NCBI GenBank assembly: GCA_900538385.1
Contig: UWSO01000003.1
Coordinates: 20,896 to 84,895, forward strand
Direction: 5' to 3'
DNA from: an uncultured Porphyromonas sp.
GTDB taxonomy: Bacteria > Bacteroidota > Bacteroidia > Bacteroidales > Porphyromonadaceae
Length of the DNA: 64,000 bases
The notes beneath the pieces are model-generated. The model saw only the letters and a program-made list of their open reading frames with translations, did not search any database and was not told the origin of the DNA. Position numbers and translations under genes: made by a program. Shown here in pieces: positions 24,566 through 33,108 of this stretch. The stretch's first letter is position 1; each line of letters begins with the position of its first letter.

Positions 24566-25513
24566 TTATTTTAGAACTTTCCAGTTTTTCCTCCTTGCAG
24601 TAGTTACATCAGCAGCGCTACACCTGTTTTTATTCCTTTTCTTAGAGGAGCGATCTACTAGAAGAATCAAACCACGACTCTTTCCCCTTCGATTGGGAAG
24701 ACTATTCACCAACTTGGTCATAGCCTTGCCATTGATATAATTACTGGAACAATCAATAGTCGTCAATCTAGCACACCCAGACACGTTCAAGTTAGTTAGT
24801 TGATTGTCATAGCAGTAAAGCTTTGTCAAGGCGGTGTTCTTTGACACGTTCAAACTGGTCAGTTTATTGAAAGAGCAGTCAAGCCATGTCAAGGTGGTGT
24901 TCTTTGGCAAGTCCAATCGGGTCAGTTGATTGTTGTAGCAGCCAAGATTTGTCAAGGCGGTGTTCTTTGACACGTCCAAGCTGGTCAGTTTATTGAAGGA
25001 GCACAAAAGCGTTGTCAAGGCGGTGTTCTGTGACAGATCCAAGCTGGTCAGCTGATTGCTGGAGCAGGAAAGCTCTGTCAAGGCGGTATTCTTTGACACG
25101 TTCAAGCTGGTCAGCTGATTGTATCGGCAGCCCAGCCTTGTCAAGACGGTATTCTTTGACACGTTCAAGCTGGTCAGCTGATTGTTGGAGCAGACAAGCA
25201 TTATCAAGGCGGTGTTCTTTGACACATCCAAGCTGGTCAGTTGATTGTATCGGCAGTCCAGCACTGTTACATCGCCACGGATGGTGATCGTTTGGCTAGT
25301 GAGTCTGTAGGACTTGCGATCGAGATTGTCCGTTTTTCCAGGATATTGGGCTCCATCAATGATGATGTTGCCATTGGCCTTGATAATCAGACCGATTTCC
25401 TCACCGACAACTTTTGAGGTGGTCATGGTGATGACTCCTTGGGCGAGGAGGGTGGTGGACGCTAGCAGCGTGCCGAGGAAGACGAAGAGCCAGATGCGTA
25501 GATGTTTGCTCAT
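24566..25513 (-). CDS. Exported leucine-rich-repeat protein
   Basis: A 315-residue protein with a signal peptide (about 1-25, ending LLAQG) and about nine 21-residue LRRs of the form LTSLDVSKNTALTxLxCxxNQ (about 83-275). DNA across them repeats with a 63-bp period. It is the Cys-containing LRR type of secreted Porphyromonas and Prevotella surface proteins. After the repeats comes a short basic tail ending in NWKVLK; no T9SS-type C-terminal sorting domain or lipobox is seen, so it may be truncated or periplasmic. Confidence 0.85.
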   Translation of the reverse strand: MSKHLRIWLFVFLGTLLASTTLLAQGVITMTTSKVVGEEIGLIIKANGNIIIDGAQYPGKTDNLDRKSYRLTSQTITIRGDVTVLDCRYNQLTSLDVSKNTALIMLVCSNNQLTSLNVSKNTVLTRLGCRYNQLTSLNVSKNTALTELSCSSNQLTSLDLSQNTALTTLLCSFNKLTSLDVSKNTALTNLGCYNNQLTRLDLPKNTTLTWLDCSFNKLTSLNVSKNTALTKLYCYDNQLTNLNVSGCARLTTIDCSSNYINGKAMTKLVNSLPNRRGKSRGLILLVDRSSKKRNKNRCSAADVTTARRKNWKVLK

Positions 25514-25735
25514 AATGTAGCTAGAGATTAGAAGTGACGGGTAGCTGTGATGTCTCGGCCGTGTGAGTTCTGTTTTCTGCGAAGTTATACATTTGTTTTG
25601 AGTTGTGCAAGAGGGGGGAGAGATTAGAGATTAGAGGGGAGAGATTAGAGGAGAGAGCGAAGCGGTCGGAGGGGTCGGAGCCATCGGACGAGAAACGGCT
25701 GGCTTGACAACGGACGCACGACCGTGCGTCCCTAC
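25514..25735. repeat. GAGATTA repeats and a REP
   Basis: GAGATTAGA-type repeats at about 25615-25665 are followed by an inverted REP at 25712-25735 (GGACGCAC/GTGCGTCC with CTAC foot). It is the last REP found in the window. Confidence 0.75.
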
Positions 25736-25763
25736 ATTTCGCTACACGTCAAATGGGTTACGA

Positions 25764-25960
25764 GTCTCTCCTCCCGAGGAAATCGGAAAGCGTCAGGGAG
25801 GAAACGAAATTTTTCCACGGAGGGGCGAAATAAAAGTTCGGAAGAATCAAATGAAACTTCGGAAGAATGGTTTGATACTTCGGAAGAATTTTCCGTTTCC
25901 TCCGTGGAGATTTTTTATTTCCCAGCGAGCTATTTGGGAATTTCCTCCGAGAAAATTAGA
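25764..25960. repeat. Dispersed palindromic element, copy 2
   Basis: Core CGGAAGAATCAAATGAAACT and TTTGATACTTCGGAAGAATT flanked by CCACGGAGG / CCTCCGTGG arms. The right end AGCGAGCTATTTGGGAAT matches copies 1, 3 and 4. It lies between the LRR and mnmA genes. The plus-strand frames across it are not credible genes. Confidence 0.75.
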
Positions 25961-26003
25961 TTCGTCGGGGGGAGTAGCGAGTTGTCAGGAGCGTTACGAC
26001 AGA

Positions 26004-27137
26004 CTAGCGGCCCGAGCGGATCGGGGCGCTGCCCCAGCAGAGCTGATGCTGAGGATCGTAGATGGTGGCAAACTGTCCGGCCGCAATACCCTGTATCGGC
26101 ACGCTACTGATCAGCTGATAGCCGCCTGAGGGGAGATGCTCGAGGCGGCCGGCAGTGAAGTCGGGTGTGTGACGGATCTTGAAGGTGACCTCTAGCGCAC
26201 TGTCCGACGGGGTCTCCGTCCAGATCCACGGATCGACCGTGAGCCAGTGCATCTCTTCGGTCTCGATGATCGTGCCGTACTGCGTCTTGGGGTCGTAGCC
26301 TCGTGAGGCGTAGAGGACGTTGTGCTCCACATCCTTTGCCACCACATACCATGGACCGCCCGAGAGCCCGAGCCCTTTGCGCTGGCCGATGGTGTGAAAC
26401 CAGTAGCCTCGATGCTCGCCGATCTTCTCGCCCGTCTCATGGTCGATGATATCGCCCGTCTGGGTGCCTAAGTAGCGCTCGATGAAGTCGTTGTAGTTGA
26501 TCTGTCCTAGGAAGCAGATGCCTTGGCTGTCTTTGCGCTGCGCATTGACCAGATGCGCCTCAAGGGCGATGCGACGTACCTCCTCCTTGGGAAGGTGCCC
26601 GATGGGAAAGAGGAGACGCTCCATCTGCCGAAAGCCGATCTGCGCCAAGAAGTCGGTCTGGTCCTTTACCGGGTCGGGAGAGGTGCCGAGGAAGGTCAAG
26701 CCTTCCGCCGTCTTTCGTATCGTAGCGTAGTGCCCCGTGGCAATATAGTCGTACTCGGAGCCGCAACGCTCTTCGAAAGCCCCAAACTTGATCAACTTAT
26801 TGCACATCACATCGGGGTTGGGCGTGAGTCCCCGCTTCACCGCCTCCATCGTATAAGTGACCACACGATCCCAATAGACTTGGTGCAGGTCGACGATCTC
26901 TAGGTGCAGGTCGTAGCGACGCGCCAGGAGCGTCACTAGCTCGATGTCCTCCTCAGCAGGACAGTCGAGGTAGCCCTCATCCTGCATGCCGATGCGTATA
27001 TAGTAAAGGTCTGGACGAAAGCCTGCCTCGACGAGCAGGTGCATCGCCACACTGCTATCCACACCACCAGAGGCGAGCAGTGCGATGCGACTATCCCGTG
27101 GTAGTGCTGTGTAAAGAGCGGTCTCCATACACTTCAT
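26004..27137 (-). CDS. mnmA: tRNA-specific 2-thiouridylase
   Basis: A 377-residue MnmA, which thiolates U34 of tRNA-Lys, -Glu and -Gln. Visible: the PP-loop ALLASGGVDSSVA, a first catalytic Cys in DVMCNKLIKFG, the second in GICFLGQI, and the C-terminal beta-barrel. ATG at 27128 is an alternative start. Last gene of the yitT-porin-argS-mnmA unit (21 bases after argS). Confidence 0.95.
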   Translation of the reverse strand: MKCMETALYTALPRDSRIALLASGGVDSSVAMHLLVEAGFRPDLYYIRIGMQDEGYLDCPAEEDIELVTLLARRYDLHLEIVDLHQVYWDRVVTYTMEAVKRGLTPNPDVMCNKLIKFGAFEERCGSEYDYIATGHYATIRKTAEGLTFLGTSPDPVKDQTDFLAQIGFRQMERLLFPIGHLPKEEVRRIALEAHLVNAQRKDSQGICFLGQINYNDFIERYLGTQTGDIIDHETGEKIGEHRGYWFHTIGQRKGLGLSGGPWYVVAKDVEHNVLYASRGYDPKTQYGTIIETEEMHWLTVDPWIWTETPSDSALEVTFKIRHTPDFTAGRLEHLPSGGYQLISSVPIQGIAAGQFATIYDPQHQLCWGSAPIRSGR

Positions 27138-27158
27138 GAGTCAAGCCCTCAAAGCGGA

Positions 27159-28973
27159 CTACATACGCTCGGGCAGTGCGATACCGAGAAGCCCCATAGC
27201 ACTATGTGTCGTCTCGGCAACGGTCTTGCTGAGCTGCAGACGCATGCTGCGCAGCACTTCGTCCTCCTCACGCAGTACGGAGCACTCGTGGTAGAACTGA
27301 TTATACCCCTTGACCAAGTCGTAGGTATAGTTGGCAATGCGTGCTGGCGAATAGCTCTCGGCAGCCTCCTGCACGACGCTAGGATAGTCGAGCAGCTGCT
27401 GGACGAGTGCGGTCTCATACGACGAGAGTGCTAGCTCACCGCCCTCGGGGAGCTGATGCTTGTAGCCCATCTCGTCAGCCTTCTGCAGGAGCGAGCAGAT
27501 ACGTGCGTAGGTGTACTGGATGAAGGGTCCCGTGTTGCCGTTGAAGTCGATAGACTCCTCGGGGTTGAACATCATATTCTTCCTCGGATCCACCTTGAGG
27601 ATAAAGTACTTGAGCGCGCCTAGCCCGACCATCTCTGCGGTGCGTAGCTCTTCGGCTGTTGTCTCGGCAGCTAGCTCTACGCCCTTCGCCTGCTGAGCTG
27701 TTCGTGCCACCTCTAGAGCCGTGTCGCGCATAGCGTCCATCAGATCGTCCGCATCGACGACCGTACCCTCGCGACTCTTCATCTTACCGTGAGGGAGCTC
27801 GACCATACCGTAGCTAAAGTGCGTCAAGCTCTTGCCCCACTTATATCCCAAGCGGTCTAAAAGTAGCGATAGCACCTGAAAGTGGTACTCCTGCTCGTTG
27901 CCCACGACGTAGATCATCTGATCTATCGGGAAGTCTTGATAGCGGAGCTTGGCAGTACCTATGTCTTGGGTGATGTAGACAGAGGTGCCGTCACTGCGTA
28001 GGAGGATCTTCTTGTCGAGTCCCTCCGCCTCAAAGTCAGCCCATACGGAGCCATCCTCATGTCGCTCGAAGAGTCCTTCCTTCAGACCGCGCAAAACCTC
28101 TTCACGTCCTACGAGGTAGGTATCGCTCTCGTAGTAGATCTTGTCAAAGGAGACGCCCATACGCTTGTAAGTCTCGTCAAAGCCTTTGTAGACCCACTCA
28201 TTCATCTGTCGCCACAGCGCACGCACCTCAGGGTCGCCCTGCTCCCACTGACGGAGCATTTGTCGTGCATCAGCCATCAGTTGAGATTTAGCCTCGACCT
28301 CCTCGTCGCTCCAGTCAGGATGCGCAGCACGTATCTGCGCCAGTTCGGCACGATACTCCTTGTCAAAGCGCACGTAGTAGTCACCGATGAGGTGGTCGCC
28401 CTTCTTGCCCGAAGATTCAGGCGTCTCGCCATTGCCCCAGCGTAGCCATGCCAGCATTGACTTGCATATGTGCACGCCACGGTCGTTGACGATATTCGTC
28501 TTGACCACACGATGCCCGCTCGCCTCTAGTATCTGAGCGAGGCTGTAGCCGAGTAGGTTGTTGCGAACGTGTCCCAGGTGCAGGGGCTTGTTGGTGTTTG
28601 GTGATGAATACTCGATCATCACGAGGGGCGACTGCTCTGTCGGCGTGATATGACCGTAATGCGGAGTCTCGGCAATCTCTCGCAGTGCTGCAAGCCACGC
28701 CGAGTCGGTCAGTGTGAGGTTGAGAAAGCCCTTGACCACGCCATAGGAGGCTATGAGGTCTGTCTGCTCTTGTAGCTTGGCACCGATCGTCTCGGCGGTC
28801 TCTTGGGGAGACTTGTGCGAAGCTTTGAGATAGGGGAAGACGACGAGCGTCACATGCCCCTCAAACTCAGGGCGCGTGGCGGTCAACGTGATCTCATCAG
28901 CGGTCGTGGTGAGATCGTAAAGGGTATGTAGTGTCGAGGCGATCGCCTCGCTAAGCTGTCTATAAAGGCTCAT
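27159..28973 (-). CDS. argS: Arginyl-tRNA synthetase
   Basis: A 604-residue class I synthetase. An N-terminal Add-1 domain is followed by the HIGH-like motif HLGHVRNN preceded by SSPNTNKPL. The core has MKSREGTVVDADDL, a KMSKS-equivalent, and the C-terminal DALR domain has YTYARICSLL and ANYTYDLVKGYNQFYH. Length typical for Bacteroidetes. Confidence 0.97.
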   Translation of the reverse strand: MSLYRQLSEAIASTLHTLYDLTTTADEITLTATRPEFEGHVTLVVFPYLKASHKSPQETAETIGAKLQEQTDLIASYGVVKGFLNLTLTDSAWLAALREIAETPHYGHITPTEQSPLVMIEYSSPNTNKPLHLGHVRNNLLGYSLAQILEASGHRVVKTNIVNDRGVHICKSMLAWLRWGNGETPESSGKKGDHLIGDYYVRFDKEYRAELAQIRAAHPDWSDEEVEAKSQLMADARQMLRQWEQGDPEVRALWRQMNEWVYKGFDETYKRMGVSFDKIYYESDTYLVGREEVLRGLKEGLFERHEDGSVWADFEAEGLDKKILLRSDGTSVYITQDIGTAKLRYQDFPIDQMIYVVGNEQEYHFQVLSLLLDRLGYKWGKSLTHFSYGMVELPHGKMKSREGTVVDADDLMDAMRDTALEVARTAQQAKGVELAAETTAEELRTAEMVGLGALKYFILKVDPRKNMMFNPEESIDFNGNTGPFIQYTYARICSLLQKADEMGYKHQLPEGGELALSSYETALVQQLLDYPSVVQEAAESYSPARIANYTYDLVKGYNQFYHECSVLREEDEVLRSMRLQLSKTVAETTHSAMGLLGIALPERM

Positions 28974-28991
28974 AGTATATCGTATAAAGAG

Positions 28992-30065
28992 TTAGAGTAC
29001 TTTCATACGCCAGGTGACCCCCACGTTGATCTGCGTGCGCTGATCATGCAGCACGGCCTGCGGATTCGTGTTCGTGCCAAAGGCGTAGTTAGCGTGTGCA
29101 TGCAGACGCACCTCGGGGATGGGTGAGTACTCGACACCGCCGCCGAGGCAAGCTATCTGCGTGCCATCGGTGACCCCGTAGTCTGCGTGAAAGCCACTCG
29201 TATTATGATCGTAGCTTCCCTTGAGGTAGAGCTTCGTTTGAATTGTCGGGTGGAAAGCTAGCTGACCGTAGATAGAGTAGTCGGCAAAGAGCTTCTTGCC
29301 ATCTCCATCAAGTGGCGCACGGTGCATCAAGTCTAGGTCGACGAAGGTGCGACGGGTTAGCTGGAAGCGGTTGCCCAGCGAAATATAGTTCATAAAGCGT
29401 CCAGGCGCATACTCCATAAAGTTGACACTCCACATCGGTACAAACCAGTTGTGGTGTGCTGTCCAGATGAGGTTGTATGCATACATGTCGGCTGACTGTC
29501 CGCTCCTGGTCTCGTAGTCTTTGCGATAGGGGCTCTGGATTACTTGCGCATGGAGATTGTCCTGCCCATTAGGCAAGGTGTAGCTCACGGTAGCGCCCCA
29601 CTGATAGGCGGGCATGTGGTAGCAAAACTCTCCCAGCTGAAAAACATCTATCGGTGCTGGCTCAAACTCCCATCCACCGACGAAGACAATCCACTTGCCA
29701 AGCTTGACACTGAGCTGCTCGGTAGGGTTGTACTGCAGGTAGAGGAAGTCGATCGACTCAAAGAAGGTGCGATCTAGATTGGCCGAGCTAAGTCGCTGTC
29801 GGTATAGGTAGCTAAACTTTGGCGAGAAGGTGCCACTGAGTATAATGTTAGCGATATTTCCCTTAAAGCCTGAGCCCGCCTCGTCGGCTTGGCTTCCTAG
29901 ATAGATGCGCTGGTAGTCACCGCGCGCCTCTAGCGAGAGCGACACCTTCTTATCATGCGGAGCCTCTAGCTCAGCGTCGGGCGTAGGCTCCTGCGCCATC
30001 AGCGAGCCGAGCGAGAGTGACAGTAGGAGTATGAGAGCCGAGAGCGACTTCGTGAGATGTGACAT
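28992..30065 (-). CDS. Outer-membrane porin (OprO/OprP-like)
   Basis: A 357-residue beta-barrel with a signal peptide (about 1-24, ending LMAQ) and repeated amphipathic strands ending in the aromatic/hydrophobic terminus VTWRMKVL. Segments such as QLSVKLGKWIVFVGGWEFE and GATVSYTLPNG fit the phosphate-selective porin O/P family of Bacteroidetes. Substrate unknown. It is 23 bases after yitT and 18 bases before argS. Confidence 0.75.
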   Translation of the reverse strand: MSHLTKSLSALILLLSLSLGSLMAQEPTPDAELEAPHDKKVSLSLEARGDYQRIYLGSQADEAGSGFKGNIANIILSGTFSPKFSYLYRQRLSSANLDRTFFESIDFLYLQYNPTEQLSVKLGKWIVFVGGWEFEPAPIDVFQLGEFCYHMPAYQWGATVSYTLPNGQDNLHAQVIQSPYRKDYETRSGQSADMYAYNLIWTAHHNWFVPMWSVNFMEYAPGRFMNYISLGNRFQLTRRTFVDLDLMHRAPLDGDGKKLFADYSIYGQLAFHPTIQTKLYLKGSYDHNTSGFHADYGVTDGTQIACLGGGVEYSPIPEVRLHAHANYAFGTNTNPQAVLHDQRTQINVGVTWRMKVL

Positions 30066-30088
30066 AGTTCTAGGTGAATCTGGTAATA

Positions 30089-31123
30089 CTAAAAGGTGCT
30101 CTCATCAGGCGTCCCCGTCTCGACTGTGAGTTCCTCACGCTGGCTCTTCTTACGCCATAGACCATACACCTCGCTGACAGGGTCTGAGGTGATAAAGGGC
30201 TCCATACGCTCGGCACGCAGATGATCTAGTAGCTTGCCAAACTCATCCCTCGTCAAGATGCACTCCAGCTGCTTGTGATCCTCGCCTGAGTAACCACCCG
30301 TCACGGGATGGATCGTCACCCCACGATTGAGCGTATGGATCACATAGTCACGAATATGCTCCCAATCCTTGGAGATGACGTAGACACGTGTCCGCGAACT
30401 CATGCGGGTCATGAAGTAGTCGAGGATCAAGCCATTGAGCCACGTACCCACCAGACCCATGATCACAAGGCCCGTAGGACTAGTCAGGAATGCGGAGCAG
30501 CAGATTAGACCACCAGCGATCGTAACCGACACGCCTAGTGGCACATGGAGGAACTTATTGAAGATCTTCGCCAAGATATCCAGTCCACCCGTCGAGGCGT
30601 TGATGCTAAAGAGGATCGCCTGCGCTGCACTCATCACCAAGATGAAGCAGACCAAGTCAAACCCAGGATTAGCCACCGTAACGCCATGTACCTCCTGAGC
30701 AAACATCGACCCACTGACAGGGTCGATCCACCCCATCAAGTCGACAAACGGGCCTAAGATCAGTGCCGTGTAGCAAGTCTTAGCACCAAACTCGTTGCCG
30801 ATCAGGATGAAAGAGAGGAGTAGCAGGATCGCATTGATGAGAAACATATAGGATCCCAGCGACATCACTGGGAGCAGTCGCTCCAGCACAATGCCTAATC
30901 CCGTCACCGAGCCGACGATCAGACCACTAGGTGCGAGGAAGTAGTGTACCGCCATGGCGCCAATAAACATGGCAACGGTCATCAAGACCAATTCGTACCA
31001 AAACTTACGACTAGTGAGTAGGTCAGCGGCCTGGCCAGGCAGAGCGGCTAGACGGGCACGAAGTTCATCCTTACTGGGGAGCTTGTATTTCATTAGATGC
31101 GTATTACGTAGTGAGCGATCCAT
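30089..31123 (-). CDS. YitT-family membrane protein (DUF2179)
   Basis: About 344 residues with five or so membrane helices in the N-terminal two thirds (for example MTVAMFIGAMAVHYFLAPSG) and a C-terminal soluble DUF2179 domain with RTRVYVISKDWEHIRDYVI and GVTIHPVTGGYSG. Transport role suspected, substrate unknown. The start is put at ATG 31123 (31093 also possible), because the longer frame begins upstream of the predicted promoter. Confidence 0.88.
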   Translation of the reverse strand: MDRSLRNTHLMKYKLPSKDELRARLAALPGQAADLLTSRKFWYELVLMTVAMFIGAMAVHYFLAPSGLIVGSVTGLGIVLERLLPVMSLGSYMFLINAILLLLSFILIGNEFGAKTCYTALILGPFVDLMGWIDPVSGSMFAQEVHGVTVANPGFDLVCFILVMSAAQAILFSINASTGGLDILAKIFNKFLHVPLGVSVTIAGGLICCSAFLTSPTGLVIMGLVGTWLNGLILDYFMTRMSSRTRVYVISKDWEHIRDYVIHTLNRGVTIHPVTGGYSGEDHKQLECILTRDEFGKLLDHLRAERMEPFITSDPVSEVYGLWRKKSQREELTVETGTPDESTF

Positions 31124-31171
31124 CGTGAGGCTACTACGCTCTAGGCGACGCACTCCGATAGGATCTGACTG

Positions 31172-31179
31172 CAAAGATA
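31172..31179 (-). promoter_or_regulatory. -7 box (minus strand) for the yitT unit
   Basis: CAAAGATA reads TATCTTTG on the minus strand. It would start a transcript near 31165 covering yitT, the porin, argS and mnmA. Confidence 0.6.
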
Positions 31180-31254
31180 CAAAATAGCACATACCCGCCA
31201 GCTAAATCTTACGGCTCTTCAGGGTTGACGCATTACAATATAAACTGAGCGAGC

Positions 31255-31502
31255 TCATCTCAATCTCTCCCGATGAGTTTTCAAATATCTCGGGGGATAT
31301 TTTTGTTTTTCTCCCGAGGAAATGGCGAAATTCTTCGGACTTATCATTTGATTCTTCCGAAGTTTCAGTTGATTCTTCCGAAGAATTTTTTCTTTCCTCC
31401 GAGGAAATCGGAATTTCGTCGGGAGCTATTTGGGAAATTCTTCGGGAGAAATCCGAATCATCGGAGAGGGAAGCGTAATCAGAGAGAGAGAGAGAGAGAG
31501 AG
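31255..31502. repeat. Dispersed palindromic element, copy 3, with (AG)11 tract
   Basis: The core ATTCTTCGGACTTATCATTT and GATTCTTCCGAAGAATTT, with CTCCCGAGG-type flanks and the right end GAGCTATTTGGGAAATTC, matches copies 1, 2 and 4. At 31481-31502 it ends in an uninterrupted (AG)11. A partial copy of the flank type lies at about 31607-31660. The divergent yitT/acyltransferase gap is otherwise without genes. Confidence 0.75.
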
Positions 31503-31747
31503 TTTGTAGCCACAGTGTAGCGATACCCGAACCGTGTATCCTATTTATCGTCATGTGCCACTCCTAGAAGGCTGGTTATAATGCGTCAGCCCTAGTTACT
31601 TACCATTTTCCTCGGAGGAATTTTTCGATTTCTTCGGGAGAAGTCAGATAAGCCGAGGAAATTGCCGAGAGGGTCTAAGACGATCTTCCATCTCTCAGCA
31701 CCTTAAAATAAGAATTGGTCGAAGAAGTAAGCTCAGTCGGAGAGCTA

Positions 31748-31774
31748 TTTGTATCGCTTATTTTGCTAACTTTG
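31748..31774 (+). promoter_or_regulatory. Distal promoter of the acyltransferase gene
   Basis: TTTG at 31748-31751 and TAACTTTG at 31767-31774. The spacer is 15 bases, shorter than the ideal 19-20. Confidence 0.45.
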
Positions 31775-31858
31775 TCGCCAGAGTAGTAAGAGGATGAGAG
31801 ACCTCATTTTCTAAGAGTTCTGACACTCCTCTATCGCTTGCACTTGTAGTACAGACGC

Positions 31859-31866
31859 TACATTTG
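31859..31866 (+). promoter_or_regulatory. Proximal -7 box of the acyltransferase gene
   Basis: TACATTTG, 61 bases before the ATG at 31927; matches TAnnTTTG. TTG at 31838-31840 is at about the -33 position. Confidence 0.55.
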
Positions 31867-31926
31867 CCCCGAAGCATCCCTACCTCATTTTGTGGAGGGT
31901 TGTAACGCAAACCATAAGCTTAAATC

Positions 31927-33054
31927 ATGGCAGTAGAAATCAGACAAATAGATGGACGCAAGGAGCTGAAGAAGTTTGTTGAGTTCAACCTCGAGCTGTA
32001 CAAAAACAACCCTTACCACGTCCCTGGCATCATCAAGGATGAGATAGACCTACTGGATAAGGACAAGAACCCCTCCTTCGATGTATGTGAGGCTGCCTAC
32101 TTTCTAGCCTACAAGGATGGCAAAATCGTAGGGCGCATCGCTGGAATCATCAACCACAAGGCAAACGAGACCTGGAATCAGAATTACGCTCGCTTTGGTT
32201 TCGTTGACTTTATCAATGATGACGAGGTGGTCGACAAGCTCTTTGAGACTGTCGAGCAGTGGGGGCGCAATAAGGGTATGGACTATATGCACGGGCCGAT
32301 GTCCTTCACCGATATGGATCAAGAGGCGATGCTCGTGGAGGGCTTCGACCAGATGGGTACGACCGTAGGTCTCTACAACTACGCTTACTACCCTAAGCAG
32401 CTAGAGCGACTAGGATATGTCAAGAGTACGGACTGGAAGGAGTACCTGATCAAGATCCCTAAGGAGATCCCTGAGAAGCATCAGCGTATCGCCAACCTAG
32501 TCAAGGAGAAGTATGGTCTCAAGGTGGTTAAGTACAAGAGCCGCAAGGAGATCATGTCTCACGCTGACGACATCTTTAACACACTCAATAAAGCGTACGC
32601 TCCGCTCTACGGCTTTAGCGAGTTATCGCCCGCACAGATGGAGTACTATGCTAATGCTTACTTACCTTTGCTGCGACTAGACTTCTTTACCGCTATTGTC
32701 AGAGAGCGTGACCAGCAGATGATTGCTTTCGCTATCACGATGCCTAACCTAAGCAAGGCGATGCGAGCCGCCAAGGGGCGACTCTACCCCTTCGGCTTCA
32801 TACCGCTACTGAATGCGCTCAAGACTCCACCCAAAGTGGTCGACCTTTACCTCATAGGTATACTTCCCGAGTACCAAAACAAGGGGATCAATGCGCTCAT
32901 CTTCGCCGACCTGATACCGATCTACAACAAGCTAGGTGTCGAGATGGCTGAGAGCAATCCTGAGCTAGAGACGAATATGGCGGTGCAGCTACAGTGGAGC
33001 TACTTCGAGCGTAAGCACCACAAGACGCGCCGTGTCTTCATCAAGGAGCTCTAA
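31927..33054 (+). CDS. GNAT-like acyltransferase family protein
   Basis: A 375-residue soluble protein of a Bacteroidetes family related to N-acetyltransferases. The N-terminal part has FVEFNLELYKNNPYHVP and FLAYKDGKIVGRIAGI, a GNAT-like strand pair. The C-terminal part has LYLIGILPEYQNKGINALIF, which matches the acetyl-CoA pyrophosphate-loop region (Q/RxxGxG/A-like). Substrate unknown. It lies 54 bases before parE. Confidence 0.7.
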   Translation: MAVEIRQIDGRKELKKFVEFNLELYKNNPYHVPGIIKDEIDLLDKDKNPSFDVCEAAYFLAYKDGKIVGRIAGIINHKANETWNQNYARFGFVDFINDDEVVDKLFETVEQWGRNKGMDYMHGPMSFTDMDQEAMLVEGFDQMGTTVGLYNYAYYPKQLERLGYVKSTDWKEYLIKIPKEIPEKHQRIANLVKEKYGLKVVKYKSRKEIMSHADDIFNTLNKAYAPLYGFSELSPAQMEYYANAYLPLLRLDFFTAIVRERDQQMIAFAITMPNLSKAMRAAKGRLYPFGFIPLLNALKTPPKVVDLYLIGILPEYQNKGINALIFADLIPIYNKLGVEMAESNPELETNMAVQLQWSYFERKHHKTRRVFIKEL

Positions 33055-33108
33055 CATAAGACTCTTCGAATAGCAAACACTATTTTCATTATCTACTAAC
33101 TGACATCA

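Noticed and set aside
24780..25260. Regular 63-bp repeats as a CRISPR array
   Set aside because: They encode in-frame leucine-rich repeats of a secreted protein.
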